Part shown: positions 22,046 through 32,341 of the stretch, piece after piece
Numbering within the stretch: the stretch's first letter is position 1
Layout of the letters: every line of letters starts with the position of its first letter
Assembly (NCBI RefSeq): GCF_000275845.1
Contig: NW_006766894.1
Span: 303,256-367,255 of the forward strand
From: Dichomitus squalens LYAD-421 SS1
Taxonomy: Eukaryota; Basidiomycota; Agaricomycetes; Polyporales; Polyporaceae
DNA length: 64,000 bases
Direction: 5' to 3'
Position numbers and translations under genes: made by a program
The notes under the pieces: generated by a model
What the model saw: only the letters and a program-made list of their open reading frames with translations
The model's database searches: none
What the model was told of the DNA's origin: nothing

Positions 22046-22187
22046 GACGGACTACCTTGTGTTTCCGTATGCCACTCGTATCATAAAGCTTCTCTTCGCA
22101 TCGTGTAGGTTAGATGCTGTGGTTTAGTAGTTCTTGGACGCGAGACTTACTCTGTCTATAATGCAATGAGTTGACTCTCTCGAACAA

Positions 22188-22259
22188 GGGCGTTTGGCAC
22201 AGTGGTAGCGCGCACGCTTTGCATGCGTGAGGTCAAGGGTTCAAACCCCTTAACGTCCA
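22188..22259 (+). tRNA. tRNA-Ala (anticodon TGC)
   Basis: 72 nt, intronless. Acceptor stem GGGCGTT/AACGTCC, anticodon loop TTTGCAT with TGC at 22220-22222, T arm AAGGG-TTCAAAC-CCCTT. It differs from the CGC copies at compensated stem positions, so the fold is preserved. Confidence 0.96.
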
Positions 22260-22322
22260 TATTTTTGCTGTCTTTCAAGTCTACTGCAATAGTGTATTCT
22301 TCATCGCATCACATACCACACA

Positions 22323-22649
22323 TAAGATTGACCCAGAGCACAATGTGGGGCTATGTCACAGCGTGATATCGCACGTGCCCTCCGCCAAAGGGTGACAACC
22401 CCGACGGCGCTCAGCGACGATTTGGCATGGGAGGTTGATGCGTATTTCTGTATAGGCTCGGTCCCCTCCCCGCAAACAGAGAATCGAAAACCGTAACTCT
22501 GTAGCAAGGGCACCCCGCAACAAAGTTACGGTCGCCATTTTGTCAATTGGGCTCCCCTCGTCGAGCCTATGCAGATTTCGCACTTTGCCCCGCCAAAGCG
22601 TGACAGGAATGGCACGTGATGCCCCACATTGTGCTCTGGGCCAATCTTA
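22323..22649. mobile_element. MITE with ~29-bp terminal inverted repeats (327 bp)
   Basis: Left end TAAGATTGACCCAGAGCACA continues AATGTGGGGC. The right end is its reverse complement with one mismatch (GCCCCACATTGTGCTCTGGG then CCAATCTTA). The interior contains further imperfect inverted segments. It has no coding capacity and no clear target duplication. It sits 63 bp from the tRNA-Ala(TGC). Confidence 0.8.
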
Positions 22650-25238
22650 GATACATCAGCAAAAAAGCGAAATGGATGGTCGGTGATGACCAGGTTCCGC
22701 AATTCTGACCAGATTGGGCAAGGTATGAGAAGTAGATGGTGAACCCGTAGCAAATCCGCCAGATATGGTATGCAATGGCCAGACCTTGCAGAGCGCCTGG
22801 ACATTGATAGCCATTTCTCGCTGAGCATTCGGACAGCAGCTACCATACTGTAGGGGAACTAAGGCCGATGATGTACATTATTGACTGGGCTCATGAACAT
22901 ACATGGTCAGTGGCTTGTGCAAATTCTACCATACATGCCCACGCTGCGAAATGGTCACTTGTCACGTTCAAGAAGTAGCCGACAAATGATCACACAATTC
23001 GAGTTTGGTTTTCGATGATAATGATGATTGGACACGAACTGCTATACATGGAAGAAGGCAGACATGAATGTAGCCAGTCTACACACCTACTGTGCGCGAA
23101 AAAAGCGGGTTAGGGTTAGCAGGGCTAGTCGCTGGGTGAGCAGGAGCAAGGATGCTCCCGAGGCCAAAGTCACAAGTACGCAACAATGTCTATGCAATCA
23201 TACAACAGGTAAGTCAAGCAACAAGGCTTACGGAAAGGGCAAGAGCGAGACACAACTAGTGTGTGCACATTATACATACCTATGGGATGTTTATGAGGAG
23301 TCGAAGGCAGGCGGGTGGAGCTAGACATTAGTAGCTACAGCCGTCCTGGCATGACTCACAAACATCAGATCCCAAGGGGCATGTTGCAGATCTGGTACGT
23401 TGTAGCGGGTGATAAAGGGGGGATGCAGACGCGGCGTCGAGAGATGGGGGTTTTGCAAGAGATGGTTCAGGGCAGGGCTGGCACAATGACAGGCTGTTGA
23501 TTGAGTTATAACCTAAAATACGCGTCATCGATGAGCAAGATTGAAAAGTATCAGTAGGGAGTACACGTAGAAAGAAGGCAGGGTGAGGATCGTCACCACA
23601 CCGGGCAGACGCTCACAATGGCTGCATGCCCATGCTCCGGCGCACGGGGCATCTGGTCGGTTTTGCTGTGGACGCTGTCGCGATCGTCCACAGCAACGAC
23701 ACCATCTGACTGAATACAACGCTGCTGAGTTGCCGCGCACTCACCCGCTTTGCCTGCATCGGCACTTCGGCGCCGTGTTCTACAAATAGTAGGCTGCAAC
23801 CTGACCTGCCGCCCCATGCCGCCACTCATGGCGGCGGCGGCGGCGGATGCACAGACGAGGAGGCAGAGAGAGCCGAGGCGGAAAGGAGGATGGAGGAGGA
23901 TGAGGAGCGCGTTCGGGAGAGAGATTGGGGAGATGTTAGTAAGGAGTGCCGAGGAGGCGGCTGTGATGCAGCGGAGCGCTTTGCATAGTCTCGACGTATA
24001 CGCACTTTCTCTGATGACGATTGAGTGGTATGAACTAAAAGGACAAGATGAATACCTACCTACCATTGTCGGGATCCATGCGCGCAGATGCTTAATGGCC
24101 GGAGTCTGTCGGACGATATGGGAGTTGGCCAGCATTAGTAGGCGCTTGTGGTTTCCGGAAAGGGTAGGCCAGTTTCGGGCGCCGTGGCCATGCAATACCA
24201 TTGTTTGCACAATTTGCTGATGTAGGATGGATGCAAACTTAGCAGCTTGAAAATGTGCTTCTACTACATGGTGTCGAGGAGATAGATGAAGTCTGTACGT
24301 TTTGGGAATATTTGGGCGATGTCGACAACACTGCAAGTACTGCTGCCACTGAATCGAGGTGAGCACTATATACTCCGCGTGACAAACCATGGCTTGACTG
24401 TCCCTTAACTTCCCAACACGATATTAGAGCAATGGATGTCCTAGCTGTATCGGAACAGGTTCTATGAACTATCAAATGACTGACCTTTAGTTCTCACTTG
24501 TTGCTGGGCCGGTCAAGGCCGGTGATGATGCTTTTCGGAGCAGCATGCTTTCATGGACAATCTGCGCGTAATCTCAATCCGTGACACGATTTCATTGTTT
24601 TCCTAGGATACAACAACCACGACGGGGCAGTAGCAGACTAATTGACGTTCATCCCCTGTCGTCCTCCGCGTTTTCTCCTCTGATGCCCTGTTTACGGGCA
24701 AATAGCGGATGTTTGTTGGCACAATTACCGAGGATGCGACGAAAGAGTGCTCTGGTCGTTGGCAGTATGGAAAGTGCTTACGTGACTGCTTGAACGTCGC
24801 GGCACTATTCAAGACCATGCGTACGTGAACAATGTGCGGAATGAGAGAATGTCCCTCCTAGTTCAATACCTCACGTTAACCATTGTGCGGTAACTAGCGT
24901 CAGACCGTTGGCCACCTGTACTACCCAGCGATTCTGTCCATTTCAAGGACAATAGAAACGCTCACGGCAAGTCCAGGCTTCTTCATCCGTGATCCCATGA
25001 CACCAAAAGCGAGTTGTTCTGTGCACACAACAGGCGTGAGATTCACACGAAGGAAGGAGTACGTTTTGGGTTGCTTCACATAGCATATGGGCAGTAAGTA
25101 ATGGCGGCCTGCGGCCGAGCGTACGTGTGCATGGCAGGGCATAATACAGCGGACGGACCTCCCTCCCATCCTACTCGAGCGCCATCAGACTCGAGCGAAA
25201 GGTGACATGACAAGCGACGGAAGACAGCAGATAGTGCT
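22650..25238. other. Gene-poor stretch
   Basis: The only long frames are a 265-aa minus frame (23593-24390) and an overlapping 156-aa plus frame (23750-24220). The minus frame contains a hydrophobic, Ala-rich stretch that resembles a signal peptide, but without a plausible mature protein. Neither shows family motifs. The remainder is low-information sequence. Confidence 0.4.
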
Positions 25239-26035
25239 TTACTCCGCGTCAACGACGACAGTCTCGAGGCCCTGCATCGTGACAAACGTCATTTGGGGAC
25301 TTCCCGCACAGGGAGAGAGTAATCATACCTTGAAGGACTCTACAGGGACGTGGCTGGCGTAGGTGTAGAGCTTCTCCTTCGCGTTCTCCTCATCGTTACG
25401 CTTGCCTATAGAAGGGCCGCAGACCTAGTTAGCATCTCCGAACTACGTCGGACGCCTCACGCCCCTCTTCCCTCTCCTCCGATGCCAGCTTGACCGGCGC
25501 AGAATGGAGAAGAGAGAAGCGAGGGAGGGATTCTGTGGAACCCCACAGAAGACGGTCACGGGCAACGGGATGAAAATTACGCACGCTCGAGCTTCACGCG
25601 TATCCGGTGGGGCACGGACTTGATGCCCTGAGCCCAGAGAGCCTGGTTGAGCTTGGGATCGAGGCGGACATCAGAGGTACCCATCTGCTTCTGGGCAAAC
25701 TCGACGACGGACTTGACGGCCCAGGGAGCGCGCTTCTTGAAGGAGCGGCCGTGGACGCGCTTGTGGAGGTGGATGGTGTATTCGCGGGTCACGACATCCT
25801 GGAGGGCGGAGCGCGTCTTTCCGCCCTGTTATTGGAGATGGGGCGCATTCATGATCATGAGCGAATAAGTAATGCAGGCGCGGGAGGACGAGATGAGATG
25901 CGTTCATGATGAGAATAGGTTTTTGGCCAGACAACGACGGTGAAGCGTACCTTTTTGTTGGTCTTCGTCGCGGCAGGGGCCTGGCGAAGTACGTCAGCAC
26001 CGGGCCTAACGGCAACAACAAGAACGACGTACCAT
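25239..26035 (-). CDS. RPL31: 60S ribosomal protein eL31
   Basis: Exons 26035-26033, 25980-25951, 25825-25585, 25405-25329 and 25271-25239 give 127 aa, the normal length. The first coding exon is just the ATG before donor GTACGT. Exon 2 encodes [10 protein letters not shown]; exon 3 encodes [46 protein letters not shown] and [11 protein letters not shown]. The end is [20 protein letters not shown] then [10 protein letters not shown]. These are the conserved eL31 blocks in order. It is a cytosolic large-subunit protein near the exit tunnel. Four introns in such a short gene is typical of ribosomal protein genes in mushrooms. Confidence 0.96.
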
Positions 26036-26943
26036 GTGTTGAGGATGTCGGAGTCGGTGAGCTTGAAGGTGGAGATGTGCACGCTTGCGAGCGACGCCTC
26101 GGCTACTTTGGTGCTGTTTGTCTGCGGTGGGGAGACACAATAAGGTTCAGTGGCTTGGCCGGTACTGACCAGTTCTTCGGCAATCAGCGATACATACTTC
26201 CCACGGGAATGCCGATGTGGGTGCCTGTGGGAAGCGCAGATTGATGTGCCTGGCAAGTAACTGATTCTGGAAGGCGGCTGTCGAAGAAGGCAGGCGTTGT
26301 TTGGCCGCCCAGGCGTTCTCTTTGGCTCCTCCCACAATGGGACTCCCCTTCAAGCTCTCCCCCCAGCTGCTCTCGACCTCGCCCGCCTTTGTGCTCGCAA
26401 AGGCTCTGATTGTTCGTCGGAACCGGCGACGAGTAGTATGACAAACAATGTATTGGCAAGTAAGCCCGAGTGGATGCTCGTCATGCAAGTCCGTTATACC
26501 CGAGCGGTATGCTCCCGAGTCTGACACTATAGCTGCTGTCAATAAGGATTCACGCGTGAGCTCGGCACTCAGAGATCAGGAACCATAGGGTAAGAGAAGC
26601 TGACCGGCGTGCGTCCGCAACGCCTGTTGATTCCCGAGCGGATGTATCCCATACGTTTCCGGACGTTTGTTTGTTGATTGTCCGTCCCACAAAGAACGTC
26701 CCCACTGATGCGATGGCTTCAATTGGGCGTCGCGTCCCTCCCCTGCCCTTTATTCACCGTTCGTATAAAGCCACCTTCGAGACCCTCCGTCGGCCATAGC
26801 AACTCTCCTTTCGAGTTAGCATTCGTTGCCTTCGCACTCGCCCTCCCCTCCCGTCACTGTCACCTGCTCAAGCAGCCTTTGTGCTCGCGACACCACGCCC
26901 TCACCCTCTCATCCCACTCGTATACTCGCATACTACATCCACA
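26036..26943. other. Divergent intergenic region, RPL31 and CFEM gene
   Basis: 908 bp between two divergent starts. Apart from a TATA-like element on the CFEM side (26764) and a CT-rich run just before the CFEM start (26840-26940), I see no distinct element. Confidence 0.5.
26764..26769 (+). promoter_or_regulatory. TATA box of the CFEM gene
   Basis: TATAAA about 180 bp upstream of the CFEM start codon, followed by a pyrimidine-rich stretch, as in highly expressed fungal surface-protein genes. Assignment is by position and sequence only. Confidence 0.45.
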
Positions 26944-27662
26944 ATGCGTTTCTTCGCTGTCCTCGCTCTCGCTGCCGCCGCCTCCGCTGCGTCCCTCCAC
27001 CGCAGGCAGTCCTTCCCTGGTGAGTTCGCACAATTCCTACCTTGATCACTCCGTACTCACCATCCCTCGCCCATCCCAGATTGCTCGCAGTCCTGCCTTG
27101 CCAACGCGGACTTCGGCAGCTGTGACCCCCTCGACGACTCCTGCCTCTGCAAGTCCTCCTCGTTCGTCAACTCCGTGACGAGCTGCATCGAGGGCGCCTG
27201 CCAGGGCTCGGACCTCACCAACGCCGAGTCCGCTGCGCAACAGCTCTGCCTCGCCGTCGTACGTCTCTTTCTCCTATTGTCTCTCTTGACGCCTTTCGTT
27301 CCCTCTGGGTTGCTACTCGCTTCCCTGTCTCCATCATCCCGGCCTTGGAGATTCCCATCCCCTGTCATATGTATCGGCGTTTCGCCTACGGCTATGAATT
27401 CAGTTGACTAATAACCTTTTCTTTCCTCCAGGGCGTCACCCTCACCTCAACACCCGCGGCCTCCTCCGCGTCCGCCTCTGCATCTGCGACCGCGCCCGCA
27501 TCCGGCTCCACCACTAGCACCGCTGCCGGCTCTGCGACTCAAACTGCCCCCGCGTCCGCCACGACGTCCGCCGCTAGCAGCGGCAGCAACGGCGCGGCCT
27601 CGCATGGCGCGAACGCACTCCTCGCGCTCGCCGCGGTGGGCGCTGCTGCCCTCGTCTTCTAG
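26944..27662 (+). CDS. CFEM-domain GPI-anchored surface protein
   Basis: Exons 26944-27019, 27080-27258 and 27432-27662 give 161 aa. A signal peptide (MRFFAVLALAAAASAAS) precedes a basic HRRQ cleavage-like site. One CFEM domain follows (about residues 26-80) with all eight cysteines: CSQSC, GSC, SCLC, SCIEGAC and the last in QQLC. It also has the Asp-rich CDPLDDS segment, where CFEM proteins usually coordinate heme iron. A Ser/Thr/Ala-rich stalk and a C-terminal hydrophobic tail after SSGSNGAASHG suggest a GPI anchor. Roles in the family range from heme capture to wall integrity and host interaction; which applies here is not visible. Confidence 0.93.
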
Positions 27663-28429
27663 ATGCGCCCCACGGCCCTGTCGTTTTAGACGTAAATATG
27701 CGCGCCCGGTGCCGAGCGTCGGGGCCAGCGCATACGCCCCTTTGCCTGGGCTGCTCGACGCTTGATGAACACTTCCCCTAGTCTGTGCTCGGGCTAAGCT
27801 CAGATCCGCCTACACACACACCTCATAGCGTTTTTATGAATGACCCGGTCGTTCGCTTTCCTTTCGTGCTTGCTTGCTTTTATACATATGTATCCTTGCT
27901 TGGGCTTTGAAGCCGTCTTGTGTAGCATGTTTCTTTCGCTCTTCTTGCGCAATACCATATTGGCTATCCCGCACGTCTTGGCGTATGACGGCTCGCGCCA
28001 TACGACCCTTCGCATACAGACGCAAGACTCCGATTCTGAGGAGTGCGTCACACGGTCTGCAAGTGTCTCACCCCTCTCGGGACCATGTTCGAGTCTTCTG
28101 TTCTTTGTGTTCAATCGCCGGGGACATCGTGCTTCTGGTGCCTGCGCATCCCCATCGCGTTCCTCCGGTCGTATTGTCCGTTAGCCAGTCCGCAAGATTT
28201 AAATGAGTCTGCCTAACCTGACTATCACTAACCTCACCATGGCTGTCAGCCAAGTTGGTTGACCAGTCCTTGTCTTTTGTGGGATGCTGGTCCAGCTCAG
28301 CGCCAGCTGCGAATTCGTTGAGCGGATTGTATCTCCTTGGCCAGGGTCTGCCAGCGTCGGACATTGATACAATCGGGGGACGGACACCTTGGCGCAGTGA
28401 CGAATGCATCGCACGCCCGCCAAATTTGG
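27663..28429. other. No supportable gene
   Basis: Downstream of the CFEM gene. Several short overlapping frames on both strands (such as 27840-28184) have no features. It probably includes the CFEM 3' UTR. Confidence 0.45.
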
Positions 28430-28430
28430 C

Positions 28431-29150
28431 TCATGCGTGGGTCACACCCGCGGTACCTGGACTCCTCTGACCATATGTAGCGTATATATTGAAGGGAGGG
28501 AGGCGGGCCCACGCGTGCGGCACAACCCATAGAATTGTCGTGGTTGAGGACGCGGCGGAGCGCCGACAGCCCCGTGCCGTCGAATCCCTGGCGGTTCGTG
28601 TGCCATTCTGGGGGGCCGGTGCGCGTCGCATCGGACGGACGGACGGATGGCCCAGGGATTTCCCTCTTGGCTCCTCCAATTGCAAGCTGCGAGCGAGAGG
28701 CGAGAGGCCGATGCGGGTCTCGGGCGAACGCTGATCGTGTGTGAGCGGCGTGCGTCCCAAACGCGTCGTCAAGGCCAAATCGTATCCCGCCAAGGCGATT
28801 CGAAGGTCAGAGCCGTGGCCTCGCAGGACCAAGTCTGAACCGAGTGCTTGCAGTACGTATTACGCAACGTCGTCAGGCGCATAAACACGATACTTCTCAC
28901 CGGAGAGAGGGGTTGCCGTGATCGCATTGAGAAGCCCGCCTTCGTAGAGCGAACCGCAGCTTCCAAAGACAATCTCCCAGGGTGTTAGGATCAGATCCAC
29001 GTGCCCCTGAGCTCGAGGTCTCGGGCTTCGCGATCGAGTACGTGCTGCGACGGGTCAAACAGCATTCATCTCCGTACCTGTGCATACGGGCGCAGCGCGG
29101 CGAGCGTCGCTGGAAGGGCAGTACGCACAGCTAGTTGTGCGGTGTTCATT
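28431..29150 (-). CDS. Possible multi-exon gene, function unknown
   Basis: Three segments join in phase with ordinary splice sites. The first ends ALRPYAQ with donor GTACGG at 29077. The second is 29006-28901, reading GHVDLILTPWEIVFGSCGSL and YEGGLLNAITATPLS, with donor GTGAGA. After acceptor ggttcag comes DLVLRGHGSDLRIALAGYDL, continuing open toward 28431. The middle segment looks like real protein, but I do not recognise the family. The start is unresolved: either MNTAQ at 29149, or an upstream exon joined across a GTAAGT...CCAG intron. It may be partial or decayed. Confidence 0.3.
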
Positions 29151-29805
29151 CGGACTTACATGCGGGATAGCAGCAGCGAGATTGGAAGTATGAAGAAGCG
29201 GTAAGGCGGTCACGTACCCGTGCCTCGCGCACCGAGGGCCCTTGTCCTGCCGCGAACCCGTTTGTCAATGATGGACCTGAGATGACGATGACGATGACGA
29301 GATGAATCAATATATGTCCCCAGCATGTGCAATGTCCAGGAGAAACGTGCACGGGGAGCGATCTGGTCAGTGGACGCACCTTCGTGTCCACACTGGTGAT
29401 GGATAGAGCAAGCGACCACCGGACACAAACTAAGTCGGTGGTTCAGCCACAGACAGCGAGAACCAGTATGATAGCAAATAGCAAGGAACATGATAGAGGG
29501 TGATACGATACAAGAGCCGTGAGAAAATCGTGGGGTTCGTCAATCAAGAGTCAACAGTCCGGATGGGAGTCCTTAGCAGCCTTCAGACAGGCATGCGGTG
29601 TACGAGCAGTGGTCATCACTTTCTTTCCGCCTTCCATCTGCCACCTATTGCGCGCAAGAATGTCAACGCGCGTCGCAGGGCAGGCAGGAAGTAGCAGAAG
29701 AGGGTGAAGATAACACATGACTACGTTACCTCTTGTCCCACTCCCTCAACCACATTCTGCCCTCCCGTTCCCCCTGTCCTCGCATCGACATTCAGTCGAA
29801 TCCAA

Positions 29806-31471
29806 TCAATCCGCAGCAAGGCTCTTAGGCTTGCTCGGCCCGTCGAAATCCGCGAACGGATCGTCAAACTTCGTCATCTCGCTCTCGTTGTCCCCCTTCA
29901 GGTCCCCATCCTTCGCGCCCGTCCCGACTCCATAGCCCATCTCCGCATGCGTAGGCGGTGGCCCGGGCGGCGGGGCGTACTGGGGTTGCGGCTGGTACGG
30001 GGCGTACGAGGGTGGGTTGTATGCGCCCGCCTCGGTGTCGTACGGGCGGTTGTAGTGGTCGGGGTACGGGTACGGGCCGGGCCCCCCAGCGGCGAAGTTG
30101 GCGGGGGCGCGGGAGACGTTGGCGGCGGAGGTGGGGTCGAGGACTTGGTGGTAGTACGCCCAGGCGATCACGATGAAGAATATCGAGAAGACTATGGACA
30201 GAACACGACGGTGAGCATGCGGATGGTTTGGGAAGAGACCGGTAAGGAGCAGGAGGAGACACGCACTGATCTCGAAGATGAGGGAGAGGATCTCGTCGAG
30301 GGAGTCGCGGTTCCACGCGTTGTTGCAAACTGCGTGAAGTGGCATTGAGCACAGTTGTTCGAGTAGTTGAGTAAGTGCGCGGACGTACATGTAGTAGCAT
30401 CGGCCTGGTTGAGCTTATCGTGGACACGCGGTCCCCAGATGCCAAACCTCTAGGGGGGATTTAGCACATGGAATTATCTTGAGCCATTGACATCGCGTAC
30501 GAATTCAACGCCATCCCCCTGTACGACTGATATGCATTCACTAATAAGACCGTCCTGTCTCAGATTGAGCATCTCCATTCCGCGCACGCACAGATCTGGT
30601 CTCGGTCTCACTCACCTTGTACACGAAATGGATCACGACACGGATGAACCCGGAGCCGACGATTGCGACCGCGGTGAATATGGAGAGCATTGCGTACAGA
30701 CGCACCAACGCCAGACGTTGCTGTTTCGTTTGCCAGGACGAGCGGGAGCCATGCGCACATGCGAATTTGATTGGGATCAAAGTGTCAGAAATGCCGCGAT
30801 GCTCGGTAAGGTGCGGGAGGAATGACGTACTGCTGCCGCAGCAATAATACCGAACACTTCGATTGCGCAGGACGTAGCGTATATTACGCCCAATACGATG
30901 TCGAATACTGCGAGCTTGGGTTGCCCATCTGCGAGGGCAGTACGGGTGTCGGATTTTGTGATGGCTATGCAAGACGAGGATAAACGGACGTACGGTCTTT
31001 GTCCTCACTAATGTCTTGGAATGCTGGGATCTGCGATAGATTTAGGACGCAGTCCGTATAGCGATGTGCGAATGTGGACGCCACCGCGATACCAGGAGCG
31101 GTAAGCAGTGAAGGATGGAGTACTACTTACAGCCCTGCGGAACGGGGTAATGCCGCATGGTGAACACGCCGTCGGACGCGACAAACAGGGATAAGGGTGG
31201 ACTCACCAAACGAGAGACCATATTGCCAGAATACTCCCCACTGTTCGAGCCAATTGAGCTGGCCGAGGCAAAGGACCGTACGGTATGCGGTACTCACTGA
31301 CGATGACTACGGGTCGTAGGCTGTTGCTGTACACTCGGGTGACCATCCGGTATGTGGGAGGTCGGTCGGACGCTGTGAGTGGCGTTCAGTGAGATTGAAA
31401 TTCCTCTCAGCAAGGATCTATCTAAACTGCGGAGAAAACATACCTCGTAGAGGCGGCGGTCGTGTGCTCAT
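29806..31471 (-). CDS. Multi-span membrane protein with proline/tyrosine-rich tail
   Basis: Nine exons: 31471-31444, 31372-31302, 31258-31207, 31023-30994, 30928-30831, 30720-30616, 30449-30389, 30329-30267 and 30191-29806. They give 297 aa with every phase consistent. At least three hydrophobic spans are visible: KLAVFDIVLGVIYATSC onward, LYAMLSIFTAVAIVGSGFI, and FSIFFIVIAWAYY. The cytosolic C-terminus is rich in Pro, Tyr and Gly (PGPYPYPDHY, YAPYQPQPQYAPPPG) and ends in an acidic segment, FDDPFADFDG. It looks like the fungal tetraspan/MARVEL-type membrane proteins, but I cannot name a family. The 75-nt intron 30266-30192 is a multiple of three and open, so its retention would add a hydrophobic stretch (see findings). 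An alternative ATG occurs at 31158. Confidence 0.7.
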
Positions 31472-31855
31472 GATGGTCGTGAACTGGACAGAGATGGGAA
31501 GAACAAAGGCTGAAGCGAGGACAAGTGAATGGGAGAGAGCACAGTTGGATATAGAGGAACAGTCACAGTAGGAGGAGGATAGAGTATAAGAATACAGAGA
31601 GCGACTGCGGAGGAATGAAGTATGGGCCTGTGCAGCCGCAATCCGACTGTCGTTCGCTGACGTCCGATCTCCCCGGTGCTGGCGCTCGTGGCGGCGCTGT
31701 CAAGCAGTGTAACGCCTCTTGTACTGTATAGCTTTGGAGTTTCCTTACGCCTTTTGTCTGCAGAATTCTCTAAGGACATCAAGGTTAACTCGTGTGTCCT
31801 AAAAAGGGCTGTAGAGAACTCTTCGTAGAGTAAAAAAGACCTGTGGAGAGACTTA
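31472..31855. other. Intergenic, nothing recognised
   Basis: Upstream region of the membrane-protein gene. Only short frames; no TATA box or repeat seen. Confidence 0.5.
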
Positions 31856-31927
31856 TGGACATTCAGGGGATTGAACCCTGGACCTCACGCATGCGAAGCG
31901 TGCGCGCTACCACTGTGCCAAATGCCC
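31856..31927 (-). tRNA. tRNA-Ala (anticodon CGC)
   Basis: Reverse-strand 72-nt tRNA, identical over its whole length to 13596-13667. Anticodon CGC at 31895-31893. Intronless. Confidence 0.96.
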
Positions 31928-32341
31928 GTATGCCGCGGCGCGTGACATGCTTTATGAATGTTTTGGCGCCAATACATTGATTCCAACCACCACGTACTGT
32001 GACCACCGTAGTCTACAACTTCGGTCAAGCGCATCTAGTACGTGCCAGACCCCAGTACTCCCCTGTCACTCCACTACGCTCGCTAGGTTGGTGATTGTAT
32101 GTATGGCAAAGATATGAGCTTGCTAACAGTCCGCTTTGAACGTCAACCAGTGCCCTCTGCCGTCCTACGATCCTCCTCAAAGCTACAGGTGGTGAGTATT
32201 AGAAATCACTGCAGTCTACTATGTTTGGTGACGATGGACTGCTAGCCTCTAGCGATTTGATCCCTGTCCCCAATGTCTGCGTCGCATACCAGGAACATCC
32301 CGCTGTGAGCCACCTAGTCACCAAAATCTAGCACTCAGCAG
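31928..32341. other. Intergenic, nothing recognised
   Basis: Possible 5' exons of the F-box locus could lie here (an ATG at 32274 and an acceptor ctcag near 32338), but no joined frame works. Confidence 0.4.

Noticed and set aside
23593..24390. 265-aa minus frame with a signal-like hydrophobic stretch
   Set aside because: No mature domain, no supported start, and an opposing frame of similar quality.
25377..25440. Similarity of the RPL31 intron 3 acceptor region to the ISY1 intron 1 acceptor (CCTATAGAAGGG)
   Set aside because: Only about 12-16 bases around a normal acceptor. It does not extend and is likely chance.
31131..31158. Alternative first exon (MRHYPVPQG) of the multi-span membrane protein
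   Set aside because: It can splice in phase, but upstream exons 31471-31207 also join in phase and give a longer N-terminus. Kept only as an alternative start.
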